From contig JAUIAH010000013.1 of assembly GCA_030425385.1 (NCBI GenBank), forward strand, positions 1 to 64,000: a DNA stretch of 64,000 bases, given 5' to 3'. This DNA is from Verrucomicrobiia bacterium. GTDB lineage: Bacteria; Verrucomicrobiota; Verrucomicrobiia; Verrucomicrobiales; DEV007. Shown here in pieces: positions 1 to 7,977 of the stretch (position 1 is the first letter of the stretch; every line of letters starts with the position of its first letter). Under the pieces are notes generated by a model, which was not told the origin of the DNA, ran no database searches, and was given only the letters and a program-made list of their open reading frames with translations. The translations under genes and the position numbers were made by a program.

Positions 1-1414
1 CGTCCTTGAGGGAAGCGACCTTGGTGCGCCCGACTTCGGTGATGATGTCTCCGGCTTTGAGGCCTTTGGTGGCGGCTTCCGAATCGGGAGCCACTTCCGT
101 GATGACGATGCCTTCGATTTCTTCCGCGTTTAATTGCTGACGATAGCGTTCCTTGAGGTCGTCTACCTTGAGCCCTTCAATGAAGGGTTCGGGTCCATTG
201 GAAGGTGTGGTATTCCGTGAGGGGAATCCGTTTTGTGCCAACTGACCTTCTTCTGGTAGACGGCCGATGGTGACGGCGATGGGCGTTTCCTTGCCGTCAC
301 GCAAGACGGTGAGGTCGAGTTTGGAGCCTGGACGCTTGCTACTGACATAGAGGCGAGTCTTCTGCATGTCCTTGGCTGGTTGGTTGTCGACTCTGACAAT
401 GATGTCACCGTCTTCGAGGCCGGCTTCTTTGGCGGGCGTGTTGTCGAGGACTGTATTGACGAGGACCCCATCATCCTTCACACCCATGGCTTCAGCCAGA
501 TCGGGCGTGAGGTCGCCGAGCATGACGCCTAGATAGCCGCGCTGGATCTCACCAGTGGTGATAAGTTGGTCGACGATGTTCACGACCATATTGATCGGAA
601 TGGCGAATCCGATGCCAACGTTGCCGCCAGTCCGCGAGAGGATGGCGGTGTTGATGCCCACGAGGCGTCCTTTGTTGTCGACCAGCGCGCCGCCGGAGTT
701 GCCGGGATTGATGGACGCGTTGGTTTGAATGAAGTTCTCGTAGTCAACAATGGACATATTCGAGCGGCCGAGGGCGCTGACGATGCCAGAGGTAACCGTT
801 TGGCTGAGGCCGAAGGGATTACCGATGGCCAAGACAGTATCGCCGACTTTCATGACGCTGCTATCTGCCACGGAAATGGTGGGGAGGTCAGTGGCGTCTA
901 TCTTGAGGACGGCCAGGTCTGTCTTGGGATCGGCTCCCACGACTTCGGCGTCGTAGGTCTTCTTGTCGTTGGGGAGGGAGACCTTGATCTCGGTGGCTCC
1001 ATCGATGACGTGATTATTCGTCACCAAATAGCCATCGCTCGTCAGTATGACCCCGGACCCCATGCCTTCGCGTCTGGGAATGGCCCCTTGTGGGAGTCGC
1101 CCATCGGGAATACCGAAGAACCGGCGGAGTTCGTCGGCGTAGGGATCCTGGGATGCCGCTGCGGTGGCTACCTTGGTGGAGGTGGCGATGCTCACGACAC
1201 TCGGAGCCACCCGCTCGACGATGTCGGCGTAGCCGCCGAGAGGCCCCTCGCGATCGGGCGGGCTGGCGTCACGCTGGATCATGGAGGAGAGGGGCTTTGC
1301 CGTCTCGCCTTGCAGCGCCATGGTGCCGAAGAAGGCCATGGAGGCTCCGGCGCCAAGGGCGGCAGCGAGTTTCAGGGAGGATTTGAGGCGATGTGGAGTT
1401 GCTGTTTCTGTCAT
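1..1414 (-). CDS. degP: HtrA/DegP-type periplasmic serine protease, 3' end beyond window
   Basis: Periplasmic protease/chaperone of the Do family that degrades misfolded exported proteins. I translated the minus strand from an ATG at 1414; 471 residues are present and the reading frame is still open at base 1. An uncleaved or weak N-terminal hydrophobic segment spans about residues 14-35. The trypsin-like triad is visible: His135 in VTNNHVID, Asp166 in KTDLAVLK and Ser240 in NPGNSGGAL. A first PDZ domain starts near residue 285, and a second begins near 395 with the motif LKAGDIITEVG before the edge. Length and order match the two-PDZ DegP/DegQ group. The gene has its own upstream gap (1415-1541) shared divergently with a transposase gene. 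A long plus-strand frame over the same DNA is its antisense shadow. The call is secure; whether it is DegP or DegQ cannot be decided. Confidence 0.93.
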   Translation of the reverse strand, partial: MTETATPHRLKSSLKLAAALGAGASMAFFGTMALQGETAKPLSSMIQRDASPPDREGPLGGYADIVERVAPSVVSIATSTKVATAAASQDPYADELRRFFGIPDGRLPQGAIPRREGMGSGVILTSDGYLVTNNHVIDGATEIKVSLPNDKKTYDAEVVGADPKTDLAVLKIDATDLPTISVADSSVMKVGDTVLAIGNPFGLSQTVTSGIVSALGRSNMSIVDYENFIQTNASINPGNSGGALVDNKGRLVGINTAILSRTGGNVGIGFAIPINMVVNIVDQLITTGEIQRGYLGVMLGDLTPDLAEAMGVKDDGVLVNTVLDNTPAKEAGLEDGDIIVRVDNQPAKDMQKTRLYVSSKRPGSKLDLTVLRDGKETPIAVTIGRLPEEGQLAQNGFPSRNTTPSNGPEPFIEGLKVDDLKERYRQQLNAEEIEGIVITEVAPDSEAATKGLKAGDIITEVGRTKVASLKD

Positions 1415-1541
1415 GGATTGGTGGTTATAAAGGTTCAATCAGGAGAATCAGCGCCCGTGCCTGAGGGGTTTGTGTGTCAATATTTAAAGGGCCAGGAGAA
1501 ATAATGAGAAAGCAGTTGTCAAGATCAAGAGGTGGGTGTAG

Positions 1542-2588
1542 GTGCTGATTATGAGGAAGCCGCGTCGCATGTTGTTAGTCGAAGGGTCGCAGTGTTTTCA
1601 CGTTGTTGTACGTGTCAATGGGCGGCATTTCCTGTTGGATGAGGAAGCGAAGGAGCGGTTTGCAAAGCTGCTGCGGAAGGTGGAGCGCTTTGCGAATGTG
1701 ACTGTGGTGACGTGGACGATGCTGGACAATCACCTGCATTTGGTGCTGCAGGTGCCGGAGACGATTGGGGTGGATGAGCTGCCGGAGGAGGAGTTCTGGG
1801 CGCGGTTGAGTGCGTTGTATTCCCGGGAGGAGATGGATGCGATTCGGGCACGGATCGCGTCGTTTTATAAGCTGAATGGGGGCGCGACGGCGGTGGTGCA
1901 GGAGAAGGCGTATCGACAGGACTTCGTGAATCGGATGCACGATCTTTCGGAGTTTATGAAGACGCTTATGCAGCGGTTCACGGTGTGGTTTAACAAGCGT
2001 CATGAGCGGGTGGGGCGGCTTTGGGAGCAGCGTTTTAAGAGTGTGGTGATTGAGGGTGGTTGGGACGCCTTGATGACGGTGGCGGGGTATGTGGATCTGA
2101 ACGCGGTGCGGGCGGGGATGGTGGAGGATCCGAAGGATTATCGGTGGTGTGGGTATGCGGAGGCGGTGGCGGGGAAACAGGCGGCGCGTCGTGGGTTGGG
2201 CTTTCTGATGCAGGAGGAGGCGTTGCGCGAGGGGCGGGCGATTCCGAATTGGCGTGTGGTGGGGCGGGAGTATCGGCGGGTGTTGTTTGGGATGGGCGAG
2301 GCGCAGGTGACGGCTTCTGGAGAGGTGGTGCGGAAGGGGGCGTCTGCGGAAGCGGTGGCGGCGGTGCGTGAGGCAGGTGGGGCGTTGTCGTTGGCGGCGC
2401 TGTTGCGGTGTCGGGTGCGTTATTTCACGGATGGGGTGGTGATAGGATCGAAAGGGTTTGTGGATGGGTTCTTTGAGGCAAAGCGAGAGTACTTTGGGCC
2501 GAAGCGGAAGGATGGAGGACGGAAGATGCGTGGTGGGGATTGGGGAGAGTTGCGGTCGTTGCGTGACCTAAGGGAACGGTTGGAATGA
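1542..2588 (+). CDS. REP-associated tyrosine transposase (RAYT), copy 1
   Basis: Y1-type HUH transposase related to IS200 TnpA, of the domesticated RAYT class that acts on REP palindromes. The HUH pair is His64 and His66 in LDNHLHLVLQV. The catalytic tyrosine is Tyr183 in AGYVDLNAVRAG, aligned with Tyr115 (VDYIYINPV) of the E. coli RAYT. A GTG at 1542 has AGGTGG about 6 nt upstream; an in-frame ATG at 1551 is the alternative. The 348 residues include a C-terminal extension of about 150 residues, as in other long RAYTs. No terminal inverted repeats or target duplications were found, so it does not look like a complete insertion sequence. A paralogue lies at 39838. Codon use is strikingly G-rich (GGG, GTG, GCG) compared with its neighbours, which could mean transfer. 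Confidence 0.88.
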   Translation: MLIMRKPRRMLLVEGSQCFHVVVRVNGRHFLLDEEAKERFAKLLRKVERFANVTVVTWTMLDNHLHLVLQVPETIGVDELPEEEFWARLSALYSREEMDAIRARIASFYKLNGGATAVVQEKAYRQDFVNRMHDLSEFMKTLMQRFTVWFNKRHERVGRLWEQRFKSVVIEGGWDALMTVAGYVDLNAVRAGMVEDPKDYRWCGYAEAVAGKQAARRGLGFLMQEEALREGRAIPNWRVVGREYRRVLFGMGEAQVTASGEVVRKGASAEAVAAVREAGGALSLAALLRCRVRYFTDGVVIGSKGFVDGFFEAKREYFGPKRKDGGRKMRGGDWGELRSLRDLRERLE

Positions 2589-2635
2589 TAGGGGCGGCTT
2601 TGCCAGAGAAATTAGAACGAGATGGGCGTTTGGAC

Positions 2636-2661
2636 CACAGATGACACAGAAGGTCACAGAT
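2636..2661. repeat. Three short direct repeats of CACAGA
   Basis: CACAGAT, CACAGAA and CACAGAT start at 2636, 2645 and 2655. The spacing of 9-10 nt is seen directly. Its origin is unknown. Confidence 0.5.
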
Positions 2662-2665
2662 TGAC

Positions 2666-2679
2666 GCGATCGGCATCGC
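2666..2679. repeat. Small perfect hairpin GCGAT-CGGC-ATCGC
   Basis: Five-base arms around a four-base loop, inside the gap after the RAYT gene. There is no U-tract, so it is not a typical terminator; it could be a decayed REP-like palindrome. Confidence 0.35.
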
Positions 2680-2941
2680 CCTGCGATTTGCGGTAGGCCT
2701 GGTTAGAGAGAATGTTGGTAATTGCAGGATGAATACGGGTGGGGGTGGCAGAAAGATGAGGATGGATTGAACAGAAGTTCGCGAAGGAAACGAAGTCGTG
2801 GCGGCTGATGGGAAAGGTATAGGCAGACATGGAAGAGAGGGCGGAGTGGGCGAGAAGAAGTCAGATACAGATGGGTAGCACTCGCTCTAGCATGGCGAGC
2901 TGCTTTTCCTGCGGTCTGGACCCCTTGAGCGCGCGGAACGC

Positions 2942-4663
2942 TCAGTATGGCTCGTGAATCCCGAGGATTGATTGGCAGCAGAAGCGGATGAAGAGTCCGA
3001 GTGGGGTGTCTTTGCGATCACCCCACTTAGCCAAGGTGGTCTCCACCGCTTTGCGCGCTTTGCTTGAATGGCGCTTGCGGAGCTCCAATTCACGAACAGC
3101 CCTGAGGACGATGAATGGATGCTCAGATGCTAACTGTTGCACCAGGACGTCTTCGCTTGATTCCCGAGGTTGGAATCTCGTGGCCGCATCGGTGATGGCG
3201 TCAGCGAGTGGGAAGTGTTGTGGATCGCGACCAAGCTCGTAGGCCGTGCGATCCTGGGTCATATGATGCTGATCGAGTTCGTCGAGAAATCCGAGGTCTC
3301 GGGTAGCTAGCGCTTGCTCGCGTAAGAGGGTACGCATCTGTGCCAGGGTTTCGGCATGGGTTTCGTTGCTCGCGAGGTTGTGGATTTGGTGAGGGTCTTC
3401 CACGACTGCGTAGAGTTCTTCTTCCGGTCTGGTGGGACCTGCGAAGGCTCGTTGTGCCTGATTCATGGAGTCGAGCCGTGCTTTCCCGTAGAATTCTTGT
3501 CGGATCTCCCCCTGATCAGGATACACGCTGCGTTGATTCCACCCATAGTGCGGCATGTAGTTGCGGATGTAGAGGAAATCCTTTGTCCTGACAGAACGCG
3601 AGAAATCAAAGACTTCGTCGACACGATCACGGGCTCCGTAAACCACTTGCCGAGGGGATTGAGTTGCGCTGGCGGCACCTAGAAATGGGATGCCTTGCAT
3701 ATACTCAGGAATGGTTAATCCTAGCAAACTGAGAACGGTGGGAGGGAAATCGACGAAGCTCACCAGGCGATCGACCGTTTCGCCTGGCTGAGCGGGGGCG
3801 AGATGCTGATACTTGGAGGGAAAGCGAATCATGAGAGGCACGTGCATTCCAGAATCATGCAAGACGCGTTTCCCACGCGGCAATCCGCGGCCATGATCGG
3901 AGAAGAAGAAGACAATGGTGTCTTCCTCAAGTCCATCGTCTTCTAACGCTTGCAGCAACGCGCCGGTGTTGGCATCCATGACGGAAATGCAATCATAGTG
4001 GCGGGCGATGGTTTTCCGAATCACGGGTGTGTCGGGGTAGTAGGGGGGCACGGGGGCTTTGTCAGGATCATGATGATGCTCTTCTGGTAGCAGCGCCTGC
4101 ACTTCTTTCTGAAATTGCGCATAGGGCCAGGTCATGCTCCGCGACTGATGCGTGGTCATGTCGTTGAATACCGCAAAGAAGGGTTGTGCCTTTTGAGATC
4201 GCTGTCGCCAATGGGCTTGGGGCGAGCTTTCATTCCAGGCCTCCTCAATGAGGCGAGGTTCTGAACTCGTGTTGTAGTCTGTCTTCACACGGTTGGTCGT
4301 GTGATAGCCTGCCGCACGTAAGAATGCCGGCCAGGCACGGATCGTTTGAGGAATCGCAAAGGCACTCCGCATTTGGTGCGTGCCTAACGTTTGTGCGTAA
4401 ACGCCGGTGATGAGGCAGGAGCGGGAAGGGGAACAAACAGGTGCGGTGGCATAGGCTTGCGTGTAGCGAACACTCTCTTTGGCGAAACGATCGAGATGGG
4501 GCGTGTGCGCGTAGGCATCGCCATAGCAACCTAGGTGGGCGCTCATGTCCTCGACCGTGATCCAGAGGATGTTCGGTCGATCCTGGGCATGTGTGAGGAG
4601 GATTCCAGCGGTGAGAAAGTAGAGCACACGAAGCATGCCGTGACCCAAGCGGGTTTGACTCAC
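2942..4663 (-). CDS. Secreted sulfatase (S1 family, heparan/arylsulfatase type)
   Basis: Exported sulfatase likely to remove sulfate esters or sulfamates from polysaccharides. The N-terminus has a hydrophobic signal segment (LRVLYFLTAGILLTHAQ). Then come LWITVEDMSAHLGCYG with metal-binding acids, the C-x-P-S-R formylglycine site in VCSPSRSCLITG, and the metal-binding FFFSDHGRGLPRGK. The C-terminal 60-70 residues look like a helical repeat (LRAVRELELRKRH). The GTG at 4663 gives 573 residues; an ATG at 4636 would start directly at the signal peptide and is equally plausible. The architecture resembles N-sulfoglucosamine sulfohydrolase-like sulfatases of Planctomycetes and Verrucomicrobiota. The formylglycine-generating enzyme is not in this window. 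It is transcribed in the same direction as, and just downstream of, ftsY (about 23 nt gap), so it may be cotranscribed. Confidence 0.9.
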   Translation of the reverse strand: MSQTRLGHGMLRVLYFLTAGILLTHAQDRPNILWITVEDMSAHLGCYGDAYAHTPHLDRFAKESVRYTQAYATAPVCSPSRSCLITGVYAQTLGTHQMRSAFAIPQTIRAWPAFLRAAGYHTTNRVKTDYNTSSEPRLIEEAWNESSPQAHWRQRSQKAQPFFAVFNDMTTHQSRSMTWPYAQFQKEVQALLPEEHHHDPDKAPVPPYYPDTPVIRKTIARHYDCISVMDANTGALLQALEDDGLEEDTIVFFFSDHGRGLPRGKRVLHDSGMHVPLMIRFPSKYQHLAPAQPGETVDRLVSFVDFPPTVLSLLGLTIPEYMQGIPFLGAASATQSPRQVVYGARDRVDEVFDFSRSVRTKDFLYIRNYMPHYGWNQRSVYPDQGEIRQEFYGKARLDSMNQAQRAFAGPTRPEEELYAVVEDPHQIHNLASNETHAETLAQMRTLLREQALATRDLGFLDELDQHHMTQDRTAYELGRDPQHFPLADAITDAATRFQPRESSEDVLVQQLASEHPFIVLRAVRELELRKRHSSKARKAVETTLAKWGDRKDTPLGLFIRFCCQSILGIHEPY

Positions 4664-4686
4664 GTTGCCAATCTCAAAGAGCTACG

Positions 4687-5535
4687 CTAAAGAATCTGCT
4701 CTACAAACTCGCGCGCGTCGAAGCGCTGGAAGTCGTCTTCACCCTCGCCGGTGCCGATGAATCGGGGAGCGATGTCCAATTGGTCCTGGATGGCGGCGAT
4801 GACGCCGCCTTTGCCACTGCCGTCTAGTTTGGTCACGATGAGGCCTGTCATCTTGGTGAGGGCGGCTTGAAACTCTTTGGCCTGGGCGAGTGCGTTGGAG
4901 CCGGTGGTGGCGTCGACGACGATGAAGACTTCGTGCGGGGCGTCCGATTCCAGTTTCCCTAACACACGTTCCATCTTGCCGAGTTCTTCCATCAAGTTGT
5001 GGCGATTGTGCAAGCGTCCGGCGGTGTCGCAGAGGAGGAAATCAATGCCTTTCTTGCTAGCAGATTGATAGGCGGCATAACAGACTGACGAAGGATCAGC
5101 TTTGTAGGCGCCTTTCACGATGGGAATGTCAAGGCGTTGGGACCAGATTTCTAACTGCTCAATGGCTGCTGCCCGAAAGGTGTCTGCCGCGGCGAACATG
5201 ACGCTGTGCCCCTGACTTTGGATCCATTTCCCTAACTTTGCGGTCGATGTGGTCTTGCCGACACCATTCACGCCCACGACAAGGATAATGCTAGGTCCTG
5301 CTTCGGCCCGAGAGAGAGGAGGGTTCTCGGTTGGCAAGCGTTTGAGGATTTCCTCGCGACAGGCCTTGACAATATCCGTTCCGCTGATCGAGCGCTTTCG
5401 TTCCTGCAGGGAATCGATGATTTGCATCGAAAGAGGCACGCCGAGATCGCCGCCGATGAGGGCTTCTTCGAGGTCATCCCAATCGATGTCATCTTTCGAA
5501 AAGCGTGAGAGGATCTTGGAGAAGAGGCCAGCCAT
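4687..5535 (-). CDS. ftsY: Signal recognition particle receptor FtsY
   Basis: GTPase that docks SRP-ribosome complexes at the inner membrane. The 282 residues cover only the N and G domains; the acidic A domain of E. coli FtsY is absent, as in many other phyla. The P-loop is GVNGVGKTTS, followed by DTFRAAA, the G3 motif DTAGR and the G4 motif TKLDGSGKGG. The C-terminal FIGTGEGEDDFQRFDAREF block is characteristic of FtsY. It lies 15 nt downstream of nusB in the run ribH-nusB-ftsY. Confidence 0.97.
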   Translation of the reverse strand: MAGLFSKILSRFSKDDIDWDDLEEALIGGDLGVPLSMQIIDSLQERKRSISGTDIVKACREEILKRLPTENPPLSRAEAGPSIILVVGVNGVGKTTSTAKLGKWIQSQGHSVMFAAADTFRAAAIEQLEIWSQRLDIPIVKGAYKADPSSVCYAAYQSASKKGIDFLLCDTAGRLHNRHNLMEELGKMERVLGKLESDAPHEVFIVVDATTGSNALAQAKEFQAALTKMTGLIVTKLDGSGKGGVIAAIQDQLDIAPRFIGTGEGEDDFQRFDAREFVEQIL

Positions 5536-5550
5536 GAGTGCGGGGTGGGT

Positions 5551-5973
5551 TTAGGAGGAGGACAGATTCTCTTTGCGGATGCTGTCAAGGAGCCCGTTGA
5601 CGAAACCAGAGGACTCTGTGGCTCCGAATCGTTTGGCGATCTCCACGGCCTCATTGATCGCGACGGGGGCCGGGATGTCGTCCCGATGAAGGATCTCATA
5701 GATCGCCAGTCGGAGCACATTCCGATCGACCGCTGTCAGGCGTTCGAGCCGATAATTCTCCAAGTGAGCGTCGAGAACGTGGTCGATGGCTTCGCGATGA
5801 GCCTGGACGCCAGCGATCAATTCTTCCGCGAAAGCCTGGGCCTCTGGGCGGAGAGGACGGACTTCCCAGAAATCTTCTAGGGAATCGGTGGCCCGTTCGT
5901 TGAGCTCCTGGCTATAGAGAAACTGAATGGCGGCCTCGCGCCCGAGACGGCGCTTACCCGGTTTTGACGGCAT
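5551..5973 (-). CDS. nusB: Transcription antitermination protein NusB
   Basis: All-helical RNA-binding factor that with NusE (S10) supports rRNA antitermination. The 140 residues match the family length. The N-terminal RRLGREAAIQFLYSQEL and the C-terminal VAINEAVEIAKRFGATESSGFVNGLLDSI are hallmark segments. Its start overlaps the end of ribH by 20 nt, so the pair is probably translationally coupled, an arrangement found in many bacteria. Confidence 0.96.
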   Translation of the reverse strand: MPSKPGKRRLGREAAIQFLYSQELNERATDSLEDFWEVRPLRPEAQAFAEELIAGVQAHREAIDHVLDAHLENYRLERLTAVDRNVLRLAIYEILHRDDIPAPVAINEAVEIAKRFGATESSGFVNGLLDSIRKENLSSS

Positions 5974-6466
5974 CAGGATACGTTTCTCTCAGCTTGATGA
6001 AGAGTTCGGCCATGGAGACGGCGGCTTGGCCGGCCTCTGTCCCGCGATTGATCTCCTCGCCCATGCAGCGTTCTTCCGCTTGCTCTTCGTCATCGAGGAG
6101 GAGGACCTCATTGACCACCGGCACGTGCTGATGGATCGCGATATCTTGAAGGCCTTGAAAGACGGAATTGGCCACGAGATCGGCGTGTTCCGTCTCGCCT
6201 CGAATGATAACGCCCAGAGCAATGATGACGTCCACATTCGTGTGCGAGGTGACGTAGGAGGCACAGACGGGGATCTCGTAGGCACCGGGCACACGGTAAA
6301 GGGGCACCGAGGCATTGGGCATGCTGGCAAGGAGCTCGTCCCGTGCGTGCTCGATCATGCTCGCCACATAGCCTTCGTGGTAGGTGCTGGCAATGATCGC
6401 CACCGTCTTGCGGGGGCCGATCAGTCGAGGGCGACGTCGGAGTGAGGAGGAGGATGAGCCTGCCAT
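5954..6466 (-). CDS. ribH: 6,7-dimethyl-8-ribityllumazine synthase
   Basis: Penultimate enzyme of riboflavin synthesis, condensing the ribityl-uracil diamine with dihydroxybutanone phosphate. It has the segments VPGAYEIPVCA, IIALGVIIRGETEHADLV (with the catalytic histidine) and a C-terminal helix. In place of the usual GVLT stretch it reads VVNEVLLLDDEEQAEERC, so the domain is slightly divergent. It is 170 residues long. It is the first gene of the ribH-nusB-ftsY run; the 66-nt gap to mntR suggests a separate promoter. Confidence 0.94.
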   Translation of the reverse strand: MAGSSSSSLRRRPRLIGPRKTVAIIASTYHEGYVASMIEHARDELLASMPNASVPLYRVPGAYEIPVCASYVTSHTNVDVIIALGVIIRGETEHADLVANSVFQGLQDIAIHQHVPVVNEVLLLDDEEQAEERCMGEEINRGTEAGQAAVSMAELFIKLRETYPDAVKTG

Positions 6467-6532
6467 AGCGGGCTGTTACCTGAACGAAAAGCCCTCGGAA
6501 AGCAACTAGAGATAGTCAAAGAGTTGGCGCCG

Positions 6533-6979
6533 TCAGCTGTGGGCCCGGGCAATGACCCGCTCCACGAGCTTGGGCTGGCGCTGGAGCTCGGCCAGGAGAC
6601 CTTGAAAGACTCGCAGGGTGGGGGAACTCATGTGGTGTTCCATCCCTTCCACGTCCCGGTGAATGTCCAATTCATCCAATTGGAAGAGCCGGAGAAATGC
6701 TGACAACGTTTCGTGTCGTTGGACGATGGCTTGGGCCACGCGTTCGCCGTCTGGCGTCAGCGCCATGCCGCGGTATTTCTCGTAGGTCACTAAGCCCTCG
6801 CCTGCCAACCGCTGCACCATGTTGCTGACGCTCGCTTGCGAGATGTCCAGGTTGTTCGCGATATCGATCACTCTGGCGTAGCCCTTTTCTGTGATCAGAT
6901 TGAGGATCTGCTCCAAGTAATCTTCGTAAGCCACCGAGGTGTGAGGATCGAGATCGATGACTTTGGGCGATTCAGGCAT
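6533..6979 (-). CDS. mntR: Manganese-responsive DtxR-family repressor MntR
   Basis: Metal-sensing transcriptional repressor of Mn uptake. The 148 residues carry an N-terminal winged helix (DIANNLDISQASVSNMVQRL ... YEKYRG) and a dimerisation domain, without the SH3-like domain of DtxR. All six metal ligands known from B. subtilis MntR align: Asp20 and Glu23 (YEDYLEQI), His89 (QRHETL), and Glu111, Glu114 and His115 (DVEGMEHHMS). This supports manganese rather than iron specificity. It is divergent from a Mn-type ABC operon with a palindrome between them. A promoter TTGACT-18-TAATTC reads toward mntR on the minus strand (7036 to 7007), so autoregulation is likely. Confidence 0.93.
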   Translation of the reverse strand: MPESPKVIDLDPHTSVAYEDYLEQILNLITEKGYARVIDIANNLDISQASVSNMVQRLAGEGLVTYEKYRGMALTPDGERVAQAIVQRHETLSAFLRLFQLDELDIHRDVEGMEHHMSSPTLRVFQGLLAELQRQPKLVERVIARAHS

Positions 6980-6990
6980 GACGGAGAAAC

Positions 6991-7023
6991 TTAGGGATTT
7001 GACAAAGAATTAGCCATCCCTAA
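6991..7023. promoter_or_regulatory. Candidate MntR operator (TTAGGGAT-N17-ATCCCTAA)
   Basis: Perfect 8-base inverted arms at 6991-6998 and 7016-7023 lie between mntR and the transporter operon. The left arm abuts the -35 box and the right arm overlaps the -10 box of the transporter promoter. Position next to mntR and symmetry make MntR the obvious ligand (inference). Confidence 0.7.
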
Positions 7024-7026
7024 TAT
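6999..7026 (+). promoter_or_regulatory. Consensus sigma70-type promoter of the Mn transporter operon
   Basis: TTGACA at 6999-7004, a 16-base spacer and TAATAT at 7021-7026. The predicted start of transcription is near 7033, only about 5 nt before the ATG at 7039, so the mRNA would be nearly leaderless; no Shine-Dalgarno sequence precedes the ATG. Confidence 0.75.
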
Positions 7027-7038
7027 TCGTAGTCAAGT

Positions 7039-7977
7039 ATGAAACTAGTCTTCCTCTCTCTACTCGTTCTCGGGGTTGTCTCTTGTGGAAAGCAATCACC
7101 CGAGGGATCGCTCAGTGACGGTGTTGATGTGGTGGCCACGACAACGATGATCGCTGATATGGTGCGAGTCATTGGTGGGAACGATATCCGTGTGGAGGCA
7201 CTCATGCGGCCGGGAGTCGATCCGCATTTGTACAAGGCATCGCCTGCGGATATGTCGACCTTGAATCGGGCGAAGGTGATCTTCTACAATGGCCTCTTGT
7301 TAGAAGGAAAGATGGAACGTCTCTTTACGCGCTTGGCCAAGGATGGGAAACAGGTGCACGCGGTGGCGGAGGCGCTTCCTAAGGAGCAACTGTTAGAACC
7401 GGATGATACGGAGGGCCATCCTGATCCCCATATCTGGGGGGATGCGAGCCTGTGGGCGCAGGCCGTTCCTGTGGTGGTCGATGGGCTTTCGAAGGCCTTT
7501 CCTGAGAACGCCGAGGGCTTTGCTCAGCGTGGCGATGCTTATCGGGAGCAGTTGGAAAGCTTGCACCAATGGGCACAAGCGCGGTTACAGACCATTCCTG
7601 AGGGGAAACGCAAGTTGGTGACGAGCCACGACGCCTTTGCCTACTTTGGGCGGGCCTATCAAATGGACGTTATTGGCGTACAGGGCATCTCCACGGCCTC
7701 GGAGCCCAGCGTTGCCGACCGCACGCGGATGGTGGATTTCATCAAGGTACATCAGATTCCAGCGATCTTTGTGGAAAGCAGCGTGAATGCGACGTTGATC
7801 GAACAGATTGGCAAAGATGCGAACGTGACCATTGGAGGCGAACTCTTCTCCGATGCGATGGGCGAGCCAGGCGTGACGGAGACCGTAGGAGGTGAAACTT
7901 ACGACGTGGGAACGTATGTCGGCATGCTGAAGCATAACGTAAACACCGTGGTGAAGGCCCTGACAAAGACCCCATGA
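7039..7977 (+). CDS. mntA: Metal ABC transporter substrate-binding lipoprotein (Mn type)
   Basis: Cluster A-I solute-binding protein that captures Mn (or Zn/Fe) outside the inner membrane. It has a lipoprotein signal with lipobox GVVSC (Cys16). The expected metal ligands are visible: His in GVDPHLYKAS, His in DPHIWGDASLW, Glu in FVESSVNATL and Asp in ELFSDAMGEPG. The His-rich loop typical of ZnuA is missing, which with the mntR neighbour favours manganese. The 312 residues fit the family. The start at 7039 is required for the signal peptide although it leaves almost no leader. The stop overlaps the next ATG by 4 nt. Confidence 0.92.
   Translation: MKLVFLSLLVLGVVSCGKQSPEGSLSDGVDVVATTTMIADMVRVIGGNDIRVEALMRPGVDPHLYKASPADMSTLNRAKVIFYNGLLLEGKMERLFTRLAKDGKQVHAVAEALPKEQLLEPDDTEGHPDPHIWGDASLWAQAVPVVVDGLSKAFPENAEGFAQRGDAYREQLESLHQWAQARLQTIPEGKRKLVTSHDAFAYFGRAYQMDVIGVQGISTASEPSVADRTRMVDFIKVHQIPAIFVESSVNATLIEQIGKDANVTIGGELFSDAMGEPGVTETVGGETYDVGTYVGMLKHNVNTVVKALTKTP

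Larger units (their letters stand above)
2589..2941. other. Non-coding stretch between RAYT 1 and the sulfatase gene
   Basis: About 350 bases with no convincing gene; all frames here are short and lack coding character. It holds three CACAGA copies at 9-10 nt spacing (2636-2661), a small perfect hairpin (2666-2679), and a TTCGCGAAGGAAACGAAG-like string near 2777. Its position directly downstream of a transposase suggests debris of mobile or repeat DNA, which is inference. Confidence 0.6.

Noticed and set aside
566-1504. Long plus-strand frame of 312 codons
   Set aside because: It lies antisense to the HtrA gene, whose triad and PDZ motifs are on the minus strand; the plus-strand product has no family features.
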